A stretch of 64,000 nucleotides of DNA from Dongia deserti (GCF_003574735.1 NZ_QORW01000003.1:1-64000), one strand, 5' to 3'. Positions 16,907 through 26,246 are shown, counted from the first letter of the stretch. A program made the numbers and translations. Notes: a model not told the origin generated them from the sequence alone.

Positions 16907-17746
16907 TTACCCCGTCTGCCCCTGTCGGCGCGTTCCCAGCGGATCCGCTGCCAGCGCGCGGCCGTCAAGCGCGCCGAGCCAATCGAGTGCGGCGCGCAGG
17001 CGCACGACTTCGCCGACCACCACGATCGCAGGCGGCTCGATGCCACTCTGGACGACGTCCGCGGCGCAGGTGCCGAGTGTTGATTCCAGCACGCGCTGAT
17101 CGGGGCCGGTCGCCTTGCTCACCACCGCGACCGGCTCGCTCGGCAGCCGGCCAGCGGAGACCAGGCGCGTGGCGATCGGCTCGATATGCTTCAGCGCCAT
17201 ATACATCACGACTACCGGCGAGCCCTTGGCGATCGCATTCCAATCTATTCCGTCGGGCACCACGCCGCCGGCATCATGGCCGGTCAGGAACGTGACGGCG
17301 TGATTGCAGTCGCGATGCGTGACCGGAATACCGGCGTAAGCGAGTCCGCCGATGCCGGCGCTGATTCCCGGCACGATGCGAAACGGAACGCCGGCTTCCA
17401 CCAGCGACATCGCCTCCTCGCCGCCGCGGCCGAACACGAAGGGATCGCCGCCCTTGAGGCGCAGCACGCGCTGGCCTTCGCGCGCAAGCTGCACGAGACG
17501 CAGGGAAATGTCAGGCTGCTTGGCGGACGGCTTGCCGCCGCGCTTTCCGGCATATTCCAGCTGGGCGCCGGGCCGCGCGAGCTTCAGCACGTCCTGATCG
17601 ACCAGCGCATCGTAGACCACGACATCGGCGGTGGTGAGCCCGCGCAGGGCCAGCAAGGTCAAGAGGCCTGTTGTTCCAGGACCTGCGCCGACCAGCCACA
17701 CCCAGCCCGGCTCGATTCCGGGCAGCTTTTCCAGTAATTCATTCAT
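16907..17746 (-). CDS. cobA: Uroporphyrinogen-III C-methyltransferase (SUMT)
   Basis: A 279-residue SAM-dependent methyltransferase that converts uroporphyrinogen III to precorrin-2. The N-terminal loop is VWLVGAGPGTTGLLT, followed by VVVYDALV, YAGKRGGKPS, VLRLKGGDPFVFGRGGEE, and GIPVTHRD with VTFLTGHD. Length matches stand-alone CobA rather than the CysG fusion. It starts the cobA-cobB-cbtB-cbtA run and is divergent from cbiD with 68 bases between starts. Confidence 0.96.
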   Translation of the reverse strand: MNELLEKLPGIEPGWVWLVGAGPGTTGLLTLLALRGLTTADVVVYDALVDQDVLKLARPGAQLEYAGKRGGKPSAKQPDISLRLVQLAREGQRVLRLKGGDPFVFGRGGEEAMSLVEAGVPFRIVPGISAGIGGLAYAGIPVTHRDCNHAVTFLTGHDAGGVVPDGIDWNAIAKGSPVVVMYMALKHIEPIATRLVSAGRLPSEPVAVVSKATGPDQRVLESTLGTCAADVVQSGIEPPAIVVVGEVVRLRAALDWLGALDGRALAADPLGTRRQGQTG

Positions 17747-17814
17747 GTCCCGATCCTACGGAGCCGCTGCCCGCCGACTAGCCAGATTCAGACCCCAAAC
17801 GCTAGAATAGCGCC

Positions 17815-18903
17815 ATGACTCGCAAGCCAGAAGGCCCGTTGCGCCGCGGCTGGACCACCGGGGCTTGCGCCACCGCCGCGGCCAAGGCCGCCTTCACCGC
17901 CCTCCTCACCGGCGAATTTCCCGATCCGGTGGAAATCGTCCTGCCGAAAGGCGAGCGGCCGAGCTTCGCGCTCGCGCGCCGCGACCGCGGCGAGGACTGG
18001 GCGCAGGCCGGCATCATCAAGGATGCGGGCGATGATCCCGACGTGACGCATCTGGCGCTGATCCAATCCAAGGTGCGCGCCTTGCCGTCACGCAGCGGCG
18101 TGCAATTCAAGGCGGGGGAAGGGGTCGGCACCGTCACCAAGCCGGGGTTGCCGATCGAGGTGGGCGAGCCGGCGATCAATCCTGCCCCGCGGCGCATGAT
18201 GGCGGAAGTGATCGAAGAAGTGGCTATAACTTATGGCGCGGAGCCGGATGTGGAGATCGAGATCTCCGTGCCCGGCGGCGAGGAGCTGGCGAAGCAAACC
18301 TGGAACCCGCGCCTCGGCATCATCGGCGGCATCTCGATCCTTGGCACCACCGGCATCGTACACCCGTTCTCCTGCTCCGCCTGGATCGCGTCGATCCATA
18401 GTGGCATCGATGTCATCCGCGCGGCCGGGTTGGAGCATGCAGCGGCCTGCACCGGCTCCACCACCGAAAGCGCGGTTCAGCAGCTTTATCGCTTGCCGGA
18501 TTTCGCCTTCATCGACATGGGCGATTTCGCCGGCGCAGTGCTCAAATATCTCCGCCATCATCCGATCAAGCGCCTCACTCTCGCGGGCGGGTTCGGCAAG
18601 TTCTGCAAGCTGGCGGATGGATTCCTCGATCTGCATTCCGGGCGCAGCCAGGTGAACTTGGAACGGCTGGCGCGCTGGGCTGGCGAGCAAGGTGCCAGCG
18701 ATCTGACCCAGCGCCTGATCAGGGAAGCGAATACGGCGAGTGAAGCGCTGACCATGGCGCAGCAACAGAACGTGCCATTGGCCAAGGTGGTGGTGGAGAA
18801 GGCGCAGCAGGTCGCGCTGGAGGAGGTGAACGGCAAGGTGGCGATCGAGGTCCTGGTCTATGACCGCGATGGCAACATGGTCGCCGGTACGGGGTTCTCG
18901 TAA
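17815..18903 (+). CDS. cbiD: Cobalt-precorrin-5B C1-methyltransferase
   Basis: A 362-residue CbiD. The N-terminal RRGWTTGACATAAAKAAF, the GEGVGTVTKPGLP strand-loop, GGISILGTTGIV and GGFGKFCKLADG are family hallmarks. CbiD methylates C1 during ring contraction in the cobalt-early (anaerobic) route and replaces CobF of the aerobic route. The downstream cobK starts one base after its stop. It is one of the strongest signs that this cluster uses anaerobic-type chemistry. Confidence 0.95.
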   Translation: MTRKPEGPLRRGWTTGACATAAAKAAFTALLTGEFPDPVEIVLPKGERPSFALARRDRGEDWAQAGIIKDAGDDPDVTHLALIQSKVRALPSRSGVQFKAGEGVGTVTKPGLPIEVGEPAINPAPRRMMAEVIEEVAITYGAEPDVEIEISVPGGEELAKQTWNPRLGIIGGISILGTTGIVHPFSCSAWIASIHSGIDVIRAAGLEHAAACTGSTTESAVQQLYRLPDFAFIDMGDFAGAVLKYLRHHPIKRLTLAGGFGKFCKLADGFLDLHSGRSQVNLERLARWAGEQGASDLTQRLIREANTASEALTMAQQQNVPLAKVVVEKAQQVALEEVNGKVAIEVLVYDRDGNMVAGTGFS

Positions 18904-18904
18904 G

Positions 18905-19651
18905 ATGCGCATCCTCATCCTGGGCGGCACGGAGGAAGGCTTTCAGCTCGCCGAACGACTGGCGGAGCTGCCCGGTCTCGAGTTCATCTCATCTCTCGCC
19001 GGGCGGACAAAGGAACCGCGCATGCCCAGGGGCGCAGTGCGCCTGGGCGGCTTCGGGGGCCCGGAAGGCCTCGCGCACTATCTGCGAGAGGAGCGCATCA
19101 CGCATATCATCAACGCCGCCCACCCCTTCGCCGAGCACATCAGCGCCAATGCGGTCGCTGCTGCCGAGGCAGTCGGCATTCCGCTGCTGCGACTGCTGCG
19201 TCCGGCCTGGACGGCGCGTCACGACGATCATTGGGTCACGGTGCCTGACGTGGCGGAAGCAGCGGAACTGTGCCGCCGCGTGGGAGGTCGCATATTGCTG
19301 ACCCTGGGATCGAGCGACCTCGAGGCATTCGCGCACATCCACAACGCCCATTTCGTCGTACGCATGATCGACGTGCCGGAGCGCTTGCCGCTCAGGGACT
19401 ATCGCACCATCGCCGCCCGCGGCCCGTTCTCGCTGCAGGGCGAGTTGCGCCTGCTCGCCGAGCATCACATCAGCCTCATCGTGACGAAGAACAGCGGTGG
19501 CGACGCCACGTTCGCCAAGATCGAAGCGGCGCGCAAGACCGGACTTCCCGTCGTCATGATCGAGCGTCCGCCCATCGCCCTCGATCCACGATCGCCTGTG
19601 GTCGCAACCGTCGAGGATGTCATCGCCTGGGTGCAGCGAGGGGCCGGCTAG
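18905..19651 (+). CDS. cobK: Precorrin-6A/cobalt-precorrin-6A reductase
   Basis: A 248-residue NAD(P)H-dependent reductase of the CobK/CbiJ family. It begins RILILGGTEEGFQLAERL, with a nucleotide-binding loop, then THIINAAHPFAEHISANA, LLTLGSSDL and IVTKNSGG, all family-typical. It reduces the macrocycle after methylation at C1. It is coupled to cbiD (stop TAA, then one base, then ATG). Its last bases overlap the stop of a convergent MFS gene. Confidence 0.93.
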   Translation: MRILILGGTEEGFQLAERLAELPGLEFISSLAGRTKEPRMPRGAVRLGGFGGPEGLAHYLREERITHIINAAHPFAEHISANAVAAAEAVGIPLLRLLRPAWTARHDDHWVTVPDVAEAAELCRRVGGRILLTLGSSDLEAFAHIHNAHFVVRMIDVPERLPLRDYRTIAARGPFSLQGELRLLAEHHISLIVTKNSGGDATFAKIEAARKTGLPVVMIERPPIALDPRSPVVATVEDVIAWVQRGAG

Positions 19652-20886
19652 GCCGCTTCAACCCGCGGCAGGGCCCGGATCGGCGAGCACAGCAGCACCA
19701 CCGGCGAGAGCGCATAGCCGGCGACGCAGATCCATAGAACCGGCGTCAACCCGAATTGCTCTGCCGCGATGCCGGCGAGAACGGCGCCGATCGGGCCCGG
19801 CGCATTGCCGCACATGGAGATGACGGTAGCGGCGCGGCCGAGCACGGCGTTCTCGATATGGTGCTGGCGCAAGGCGCGCTCCAGCGAGAATGCGTAAGCC
19901 AGCCCGAAATCGCTGATGAGCTGGCCCAACATCAGCAGCGGAATGACAGCCCAGGTGCCGACAAAGAGACCGGCGAGCGGTAGCAACATGTGCCCCACAG
20001 CAGCCGCGGCGATGCCGGCGACCATGCCGGGCCCGGCGGGCGTGACCGCGGCTATGCGCGTCGTCACGACGGCGGCGGCGAACGCGGCCGCGCCGCCGCA
20101 TCCGACAATAATGCCGAGCTCGGCCGGCGAGACCTTCAGGTCGCGAAACAGGTAGAGCACGTAGAAGGCGCCGATCGCGCCGCCGCAGATGGCGCGGATG
20201 GTCTTGGCGATGGCGAGCGGCCGGAACAGGCGATGGCGGAAGACGATACGAAAGCCCGCCTTGAGATCGTCCCAGGTGACGCGGGCGCTACCGCTTCCCG
20301 CCGGCGGCGGCTCCTTGTGCGGCACACGCCAGAGCAGCAATGCGGACGCGACATAGCTGACGGCGTCGCACAGGATGGCGATCGGCGCCCCTAACGTTTG
20401 CACCAGCAGGCCGCCAATGGGCGGGCCGATGACTTCGGACGCGGCGGAAGTCGATTCCTGCTTGGCGTTGGCGTCGAGCAGCCAGCGCTTCTCGATCAGA
20501 ACCGGAACGTAGCTCTGGTGCGCCGCGTCGAACACGAGCGTGCAGGCGGTGACCAGGAAGACCACGATGAGCAGCTGCGCCAGAGAGAAATCACCAATCC
20601 ACGCGGCGAGCGGAATGGTGACGAGCAGGCCGGCGCGCAGCAGGTCGGTCGCGATCAGGAGCGGCCGCCGCCGCACGCGATCGATCAGGAGTCCCGCCGC
20701 CAGGCCCAAAATCAGGTAAGGCAGCGAGACAGCAAGGTTGAGCCAGGCCAGGTCCAACGGCCCCGCGCCCAGCAGCATGACAGCGCTCAACGCGATGGCC
20801 TCGCGCCCGATGCGCGTGCCGAAGGTCGAGGTCGCCTGCGCGCCCCACAGGTGCAGGAAACCGCGATGCCGCCAGAGACTCGTCAT
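19648..20886 (-). CDS. MFS transporter (EntS-like, MFS_3 type)
   Basis: A 412-residue permease with about twelve hydrophobic segments. The N-terminus MTSLWRHRGFLHLWGAQATS and the LLIDRVRRRPLLI loop after the second segment fit the MFS_3/enterobactin-exporter class. A final basic-free tail ends PRVEAA. It is convergent with cobK and 65 bases upstream of cobM in the same direction. It may export or import a corrinoid or a metal, but nothing in the sequence shows this. The start at 20886 is the family-like Met; 15 more residues are possible upstream. Confidence 0.85.
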   Translation of the reverse strand: MTSLWRHRGFLHLWGAQATSTFGTRIGREAIALSAVMLLGAGPLDLAWLNLAVSLPYLILGLAAGLLIDRVRRRPLLIATDLLRAGLLVTIPLAAWIGDFSLAQLLIVVFLVTACTLVFDAAHQSYVPVLIEKRWLLDANAKQESTSAASEVIGPPIGGLLVQTLGAPIAILCDAVSYVASALLLWRVPHKEPPPAGSGSARVTWDDLKAGFRIVFRHRLFRPLAIAKTIRAICGGAIGAFYVLYLFRDLKVSPAELGIIVGCGGAAAFAAAVVTTRIAAVTPAGPGMVAGIAAAAVGHMLLPLAGLFVGTWAVIPLLMLGQLISDFGLAYAFSLERALRQHHIENAVLGRAATVISMCGNAPGPIGAVLAGIAAEQFGLTPVLWICVAGYALSPVVLLCSPIRALPRVEAA

Positions 20887-20951
20887 TTCAGTAGAGGCCA
20901 CCTTCCCCTCCGCAGTTCCGGAAGGGAACATCGCCCGAAGGAGATTGCAAG

Positions 20952-21725
20952 CTACGACCGCGCTTTGGCCTTGGGGCGCAGGATGTGGCGGTGGTCGGCG
21001 TGGTAGAGGCGGCTGTCCTCGAAATCGCGCTTGCCGAACACGCGTCCGACCAGGATCAAGGCGGTGCGGGTGATCTTCGTTTCCTTCACCTTGGCCTTGA
21101 TATCGCCAAGCGTGCCGAAGATCGCCTCCTGGTCCGGCCAGCCGACACGGAACGCAACGACAACTGGACAGTCGGGGCCGTAATGCGGTGTCAGCTCCGC
21201 CACGACCTTGTGGATGTTGCGCACGGAAAGATGGATGGCGAGGGTTGCGCCGGATCGGCCGAGCGTCGCGAGGTCCTCCCCCTCGGGCATGGGCGAGGCC
21301 GCGCCGTCGGTGCGCGTCAGGATGATGGTCTGGCTCACCTCCGGCAGTGTCAGCTCGGTCTTAAGCATCGCGGCCGCAGCGGCGAATGCCGGCACGCCCG
21401 GCGTCACATCGTAGGGAATACCGAGTTCGTCCAAGCGCCGCATCTGCTCCGCGATCGCGCCGTAGATCGAGGGATCGCCGGAATGCACGCGCGCGACCGT
21501 CTTGCCGGCCGCAATCGCGTCTTTCATGTGCGCGATGATTTCGTCGAGAGTCAGCGGCGCGGTGTCGATCACCAGCGCCTCGCTGCGCGCCATCGCGATT
21601 ACCGCAGCCGGAACCAGCGAACCCGCATAGAGCACCACCGGCGCTTCCTCGATCAGACGCTTGCCGCGGACGGTGATGAGCTCCGGATCCCCCGGCCCGG
21701 CACCGATGAAATGCACGATGCTCAT
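20952..21725 (-). CDS. cobM: Precorrin-4 C11-methyltransferase
   Basis: A 257-residue tetrapyrrole methyltransferase. Motifs are VHFIGAGPGDPELITVRG, VVLYAGSLVP, VARVHSGDPSIYGAIAEQ, PYDVTPGVPAFAAAA and LTLPEVSQTIILTRT. It methylates C11 of precorrin-4 or its cobalt form (CobM/CbiF). The ATG at 21725 overlaps the cobJ stop by four bases. It is the last gene of the operon that begins with cbiX. Confidence 0.95.
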   Translation of the reverse strand: MSIVHFIGAGPGDPELITVRGKRLIEEAPVVLYAGSLVPAAVIAMARSEALVIDTAPLTLDEIIAHMKDAIAAGKTVARVHSGDPSIYGAIAEQMRRLDELGIPYDVTPGVPAFAAAAAMLKTELTLPEVSQTIILTRTDGAASPMPEGEDLATLGRSGATLAIHLSVRNIHKVVAELTPHYGPDCPVVVAFRVGWPDQEAIFGTLGDIKAKVKETKITRTALILVGRVFGKRDFEDSRLYHADHRHILRPKAKARS

Positions 21726-23545
21726 GCAGCCCCCTTTCCCGCGTCCATCTTCTTGGCGTAGCCGCGGGGTGTATAGACCCAGACACCGCCATCGGGCCGC
21801 GCCACGGCGCGCGTCGCGCTCGAGCCCACGATCACCAGGGTGAGCATGTCGACATCCTCGACCTTGAGGTCGCGAAGCGCCACCACCGTCACCGTCTCTC
21901 CCTCGCGCCCGAGATTGCGCGCCAGCACGACCGGTGTATCGGAGGGGCGATGACGCAGCAGAATCTCCTTCGCCGCCGCCAATTGCGTGCGGCGGCGCTG
22001 CGACACCGGATTGTAGAACGCCACCACGAAGTCGCCGGCCGCCGCCGCGAGGAGCCGCTGCTCGATCGCCTCCCACGGCGTCAGCAGGTCGCTTAGCGAG
22101 ATGGCGCAGAAATCGTGACCGAGCGGTGCGCCGATGCGTGCGGCCGCGGTCTGCATGGCGGACACGCCGGGCAGGCCGGTGATCGCCACCCGCGCCCAGT
22201 CGGCATTGCCTTCTCGCTCGATCAGCTCGAACACCAGGGTCGCCATGGCATAGATGCCCGCATCGCCAGAGCAGACCAGCGCCACGTCCCGCCCCTCGGC
22301 GGCCAAGCCGAGCGCGATGCGCACGCGCATCTCCTCCTCACCCAGCTCGTAACCGTGCCGCGCCTTGTGCTCCGCCAGCGGGCCGAGCAAATCGAGATAG
22401 AGCTTGTAGCCGACCAGGTCGGTGGCGGCGCGGATCGCCGCCTCCACCTCGTGCGTGCGCGCAGCCGGCGCGCCGGGTCCGATGCCGACAATGGCGAGCG
22501 AGCCACGCGCGCGGCCGATGAGCTTCGGGTCGACGATCTCCGATGATCGTGCCAAGGCGCAGGTCGCGCGTTGCGACCGCTGTTTCGGCAGGATGAGTTC
22601 GCCACCCGTACCCACACCCGCGAGCGCCGCGCCTTCGGCGACGCCGTGACAGCCGGTCTCACGATAGACGAGGTCCGACGGGTTCTTGAGACGCGGTGTT
22701 TCGCGCTCCAGGCGTGCGGCATCGAAGAAACGGGCGGGCACGCCGAGCCGCCGCGCGACGCCATGGATCGCGGGCTCCGCCGCCTTCAGCGCGATGGAGG
22801 TCACGCACGCGATCGCTTCCCGAGCGATGTTCGCCTTGGCGAGCGACCGTTCGACCAGATCCCAGACTTCACTTTCTTCAGCCAACCGCTCACAGCCGAC
22901 GCCAAGCACCACCGTCTGGGGCGCGTAGACCAGATCGGCTTTCGCATCGGTGCGCTCGCTCACCAGAACGGTAATTGGCGCATCCGCCGCTTGCGGCAGC
23001 TCCAGCAGCCACTCCGGTATTGGCCCCGCCTCCACGATGATGCGCGCCGATGCGCCGGCCAATAGCTCTGCCGCGACGCGCTTGTAGTCGGCAGTCTCGC
23101 GCAAGCGCCAGCCGACCGGCGGCGCGTCGAGCGGCACCCGCAGGGTCACGTCGCTCGCGGTGGTCAGCGCCGCGACGCCGCCCAGCGCGTCTGCCAGCCG
23201 CGTGGCCAGCACATTGGCGCCGTGATGGCCGCCAAGCAGCGGCACAACGACCGAGGCATCCTCTGCCACCGCCAGCACCGGTGGATCGTTTTCCTTCGAG
23301 ATCAGGAACGGCGCGAGGGTGCGGATCAGGATGCCCGTCGCGCAGATGCCGATGATCGGCCGGCCGGCGGCGAAGACATCGTGCAGGATGGCGGCGACCT
23401 TGCTGAAGGCGCGGTCGCAATCGGCGACGCGGCCTTCGAGCCCGAACACTTCGCCGGCATGCAGAACAGTCTGGATGCGGCGCGCCAACGCGGCACCGGT
23501 CTCCGACAAGGCAATGATGGCGGGATCGTTCCGCAGGTCGGTCAT
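21722..23545 (-). CDS. cobJ: CbiG-CobJ fusion: lactone-opening protein plus precorrin-3B C17-methyltransferase
   Basis: A 607-residue two-domain protein. Residues 1 to about 345 are CbiG: ATGILIRTLAPFL and LLGGHHGANVLATRLA in the N-terminal part, then VLGVGCERLAEE and GVGTGGELILPKQR in the C-terminal part. Residues about 355-607 are the ring-contracting methyltransferase CobJ/CbiH: AIVGIGPGAPA, VGYKLYLDLL, VALVCSGDAGIYAMA, and FVVAFYNPVSQRR. CbiG opens the delta-lactone formed after ring contraction in the anaerobic route. Both neighbours overlap it by four bases, so the operon is tightly coupled. Confidence 0.94.
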   Translation of the reverse strand: MTDLRNDPAIIALSETGAALARRIQTVLHAGEVFGLEGRVADCDRAFSKVAAILHDVFAAGRPIIGICATGILIRTLAPFLISKENDPPVLAVAEDASVVVPLLGGHHGANVLATRLADALGGVAALTTASDVTLRVPLDAPPVGWRLRETADYKRVAAELLAGASARIIVEAGPIPEWLLELPQAADAPITVLVSERTDAKADLVYAPQTVVLGVGCERLAEESEVWDLVERSLAKANIAREAIACVTSIALKAAEPAIHGVARRLGVPARFFDAARLERETPRLKNPSDLVYRETGCHGVAEGAALAGVGTGGELILPKQRSQRATCALARSSEIVDPKLIGRARGSLAIVGIGPGAPAARTHEVEAAIRAATDLVGYKLYLDLLGPLAEHKARHGYELGEEEMRVRIALGLAAEGRDVALVCSGDAGIYAMATLVFELIEREGNADWARVAITGLPGVSAMQTAAARIGAPLGHDFCAISLSDLLTPWEAIEQRLLAAAAGDFVVAFYNPVSQRRRTQLAAAKEILLRHRPSDTPVVLARNLGREGETVTVVALRDLKVEDVDMLTLVIVGSSATRAVARPDGGVWVYTPRGYAKKMDAGKGAA

Positions 23546-24246
23546 TTCCAGGCATCCCCACGGCGATGCACCAGCAGCATGGAGAAATAAGGCGCTGCAT
23601 CCGCCGGCACCTCGTGCAGCGGCAGCACGCGTTCATTCGCCAAGGTCGCGTGCTCCACATAGCGCGTGCGGTCGGCGAGCTTGAGATCGGTCAGCACCTT
23701 GCGCACCTTGGCGAAATGGCGGCCGACCTTGATGATGGCGGCGGCCTCGATCTCCGCCAGGCGCCGACGCAGATCCTCTTCCGGCAAGGGCGCCGGGATG
23801 ATGGTGAGCACGTCATTGCGCGCCGCCAACGCACCACGAGTCGCGGTCGCGCAGGCCATCAAGGACGAGACTCCCGGCACCACTTCCACCCGGCAGCGAT
23901 CCGCCAGCCGCGCGAACAGATACATGAACGAGCCATAAAAGAACGGATCGCCTTCGCACAGCACCGTTACCTGCTGGCCGCGCGCCACGGCCTCGGCGAT
24001 CGTCTGCGCGGCGCCGTCATAGACATCGTCCTTCGGGAAGCGCCCATCGCCGATGTTCATGCGGATCGGCAACTCCGGCATGCCGGACGGGATATGGGTC
24101 GCTGCGATCTGCCGCGCGAAGCTCGGCCCTTCCTCCGGTGCCGGATAGGCGATGAGGTCAGCGGAGCGGATCAGCCGCGCCGCTTTCAAAGTTAGCAGCT
24201 CCGGGTCGCCCGGCCCCACGCCGATGCCATAGATGATGCCGGTCAT
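23542..24246 (-). CDS. cobI: Precorrin-2 C20-methyltransferase
   Basis: A 234-residue CobI/CbiL. Motifs are IIYGIGVGPGDPELLTLKA, ADLIAYPAP, VTVLCEGDPFFYGSFMYLF, VEVVPGVSSLMACA and NDVLTIIPAPL. It adds the C20 methyl group to precorrin-2 or cobalt-precorrin-2, the first committed B12 step. Its stop overlaps the cbiG-cobJ start by four bases, and its start overlaps the cobL stop likewise. Confidence 0.95.
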   Translation of the reverse strand: MTGIIYGIGVGPGDPELLTLKAARLIRSADLIAYPAPEEGPSFARQIAATHIPSGMPELPIRMNIGDGRFPKDDVYDGAAQTIAEAVARGQQVTVLCEGDPFFYGSFMYLFARLADRCRVEVVPGVSSLMACATATRGALAARNDVLTIIPAPLPEEDLRRRLAEIEAAAIIKVGRHFAKVRKVLTDLKLADRTRYVEHATLANERVLPLHEVPADAAPYFSMLLVHRRGDAWK

Positions 24247-25448
24247 GTCTTATCCACCCAATATTGCGTGACGGGCATCAGCGGTTTCCAGCCGTGCAGC
24301 TCGCCCACCGGCGCGAGGCGCGCGACGGAGAGGCGCGTCATTTCCCCACCCAGCTTGCCGCGCCAGGCGAAGAGATGAGCTTCGCCTTCAGCGGTCACGG
24401 CGTTGGCAACCAGGCGCCCGCCCGTTTTCAAGCGTCGCCAGGCTTGTTCGATCACGCCCGCATCGGCAAGCCCACCCCCGATGAAGACGGCATCGGGATC
24501 AGGCAGGCCGTCATAGGCCTGCGGTGCCGTGCCTTTCACGAGCTTCAGGTGCGGCGTGCCGAGTGCCGCCATGTTTTTCTCGATCAGGCCTAGCCGTTCT
24601 TCATCCGACTCGATCGCGATGGCCGAGAGCGAGCGATGAGCCCGCAGCCATTCGATGGCGATAGATCCGCAGCCGGCGCCGACGTCCCACAGCAATTGGC
24701 CGGGCAAAGGCCGGAGCACCGAAAGGGTCGCCGCACGGATCTCGCGCTTGGTCAACTGACCGTCATGCTGAAAGGCTTCGTCCGGCAAACCTGGCGACTG
24801 CGACAAGGCGCGCGCGCCATCTGTCCCATGGCACTCGACCGCCAGCGTGTTGAGATCGGCAGCGCGCGGGTGAGACCAGGAATCGGCGCGGCCGGCATAG
24901 ATGCGTTCGCGCGTGCCGCCCATATGCTCGAGTACAGTCAGTACGCTCGCGCCATAGCCGAGCTCGATGAGGCGTCGCGCGACTTCAGTTGGCGAAGAGC
25001 CATCATGTGACAGCAGCAGCAGCTTGCGCTTCGGTGCAAAGGCGCTTGCCAGCAGATCGAGCGGGCGGCCATGGATGGTGAGGCACTCAACCTCCGACAG
25101 GGACCAAAGCATACGTGCGGCCGCCAGCGAAAAGGCCGAGATGTGCGGATAGACCGCCATCTCCTCTGCCGGCACGCGCTTGGCAAGGGCGACGCCGATG
25201 CCGAAGTGCATCGGATCGCCGGTCGCCAGCACCACAACCGGCCGGCCGCGCCGCGACCAGATGTCGTCGAGCGTGAGCGATAATGGCGAGGCCCAGCTTT
25301 TCTTTTCGCCATGCGCATGCGGCACCATCGCAAGATGACGTTCCCCGCCAATGATCAGCTCGGCGCGCTCAATAAGCGCCCGCAGAGTGCGCGGCAGGGC
25401 TTCGATGCCGTCCTCGCCTATGCCGATGACATTGAGCCAAGCACTCAT
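24243..25448 (-). CDS. cobL: Precorrin-6Y C5,15-methyltransferase (decarboxylating), CbiE-CbiT fusion
   Basis: A 401-residue two-domain enzyme. The N-terminal CbiE part begins LNVIGIGEDGIEALP, with VVLATGDPMHFGIG. The C-terminal CbiT part, from about residue 215, has LTKREIRAATLSVLRP and LLWDVGAGCGSIAIEWLR. Together they methylate C5 and C15 and remove the C12 acetate carboxyl. The ATG at 25448 overlaps the cobH stop; a much longer upstream reading is only the cobH antisense frame. Confidence 0.95.
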   Translation of the reverse strand: MSAWLNVIGIGEDGIEALPRTLRALIERAELIIGGERHLAMVPHAHGEKKSWASPLSLTLDDIWSRRGRPVVVLATGDPMHFGIGVALAKRVPAEEMAVYPHISAFSLAAARMLWSLSEVECLTIHGRPLDLLASAFAPKRKLLLLSHDGSSPTEVARRLIELGYGASVLTVLEHMGGTRERIYAGRADSWSHPRAADLNTLAVECHGTDGARALSQSPGLPDEAFQHDGQLTKREIRAATLSVLRPLPGQLLWDVGAGCGSIAIEWLRAHRSLSAIAIESDEERLGLIEKNMAALGTPHLKLVKGTAPQAYDGLPDPDAVFIGGGLADAGVIEQAWRRLKTGGRLVANAVTAEGEAHLFAWRGKLGGEMTRLSVARLAPVGELHGWKPLMPVTQYWVDKT

Positions 25449-26092
25449 GCTTCGGCTCCCGGCTTGTCGTCGGCGAGCGCATTGATGGCAGCGGCCGCGA
25501 TCGCGCTGCCGCCCCGCCGGCCGCGCAACGTCAGATAAGGAATGCCGAGATTGGCGTCGATCAGCGCCTGCTTGGATTCGACCGCGCCGACGAAGCCGAC
25601 AGGGAATGCGAAGATCGCGGCCGGGCGCGGCCCGCGGGCTTCGACGAGGTCGAGCAGATGGTACAAGGCAGTCGGCGCATTGCCGATGGCGACGATCGCG
25701 CCCTGCAGATGCTCGCGCCACAGTTCCACGGCGGCGGCAGAGCGCGTTGTGCCGAGACGGTGCGCAGTCTCTGCGACCTCATCCTCGGTGATCACGCAGA
25801 GGATGTCGTTCTTCGGGAAGCGCCCGCGGATGATGCCGGACGCGACCATCTGCGCATCGGTCAGGATCGTCGCGCCCGCTTGCAAGGCCTGATGCGCGGC
25901 CATAACGGGATCCCCGCCCCAGGACAGGTCGTCGACGAGGTCCGTCATGCCGCATGCATGGATCATGCGCCGCGCCACCGCGCGCAGCGATACCGGCAAT
26001 GCGTCCAGCCGCGCCTCCGCCTCGATGGTCGCAAAGGACTGCCGATAGATCTCCGCCGGGTCTTTGACGTAGTCGCGGGGCATGGGAGTCAC
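25445..26092 (-). CDS. cobH: Precorrin-8X methylmutase
   Basis: A 215-residue CobH/CbiC. It migrates the C11 methyl group to C12, giving hydrogenobyrinate or cobyrinate. The catalytic His lies in RMIHACGM. Other family motifs are DDLSWGGDPV, ILTDAQMVASGI, IGNAPTALYHLLDL and FPVGFVGAVESK. A GTG at 26092 with an AGGGG site five bases upstream is a better start than the ATG at 26083. It follows cbiX after 154 bases that contain an R1 repeat. Confidence 0.95.
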   Translation of the reverse strand: MTPMPRDYVKDPAEIYRQSFATIEAEARLDALPVSLRAVARRMIHACGMTDLVDDLSWGGDPVMAAHQALQAGATILTDAQMVASGIIRGRFPKNDILCVITEDEVAETAHRLGTTRSAAAVELWREHLQGAIVAIGNAPTALYHLLDLVEARGPRPAAIFAFPVGFVGAVESKQALIDANLGIPYLTLRGRRGGSAIAAAAINALADDKPGAEA

Positions 26093-26106
26093 GCACCCCT
26101 TCAGTC

Positions 26107-26206
26107 GTCATGGTCGTGCTTGGCACGACCATCCACGAGTTTCCCTGATGCAGCGCGCTCTCGCCCAACGAAACTCGTGGATGGTCGGACCAAGTCCGAC
26201 CATGAC
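26107..26206. repeat. Dispersed palindromic repeat, family R1, full copy
   Basis: The element begins GTCATGGTCGTGC and ends GTCCGACCATGAC. It has a left hairpin (GGTCGTGC/GCACGACC), a CACGAGTTT arm matched by AAACTCGTG further on, and a right hairpin (GGTCGGAC/GTCCGACC). The whole can form a cruciform of about 100 bases. It lies between cbiX and cobH inside one operon. Partial copies are at 108-175 and 38101-38123. Confidence 0.8.
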
Positions 26207-26246
26207 GGAAAAAAGAGCGAATAGCCGCAGGCCAACATGGTGCGCC

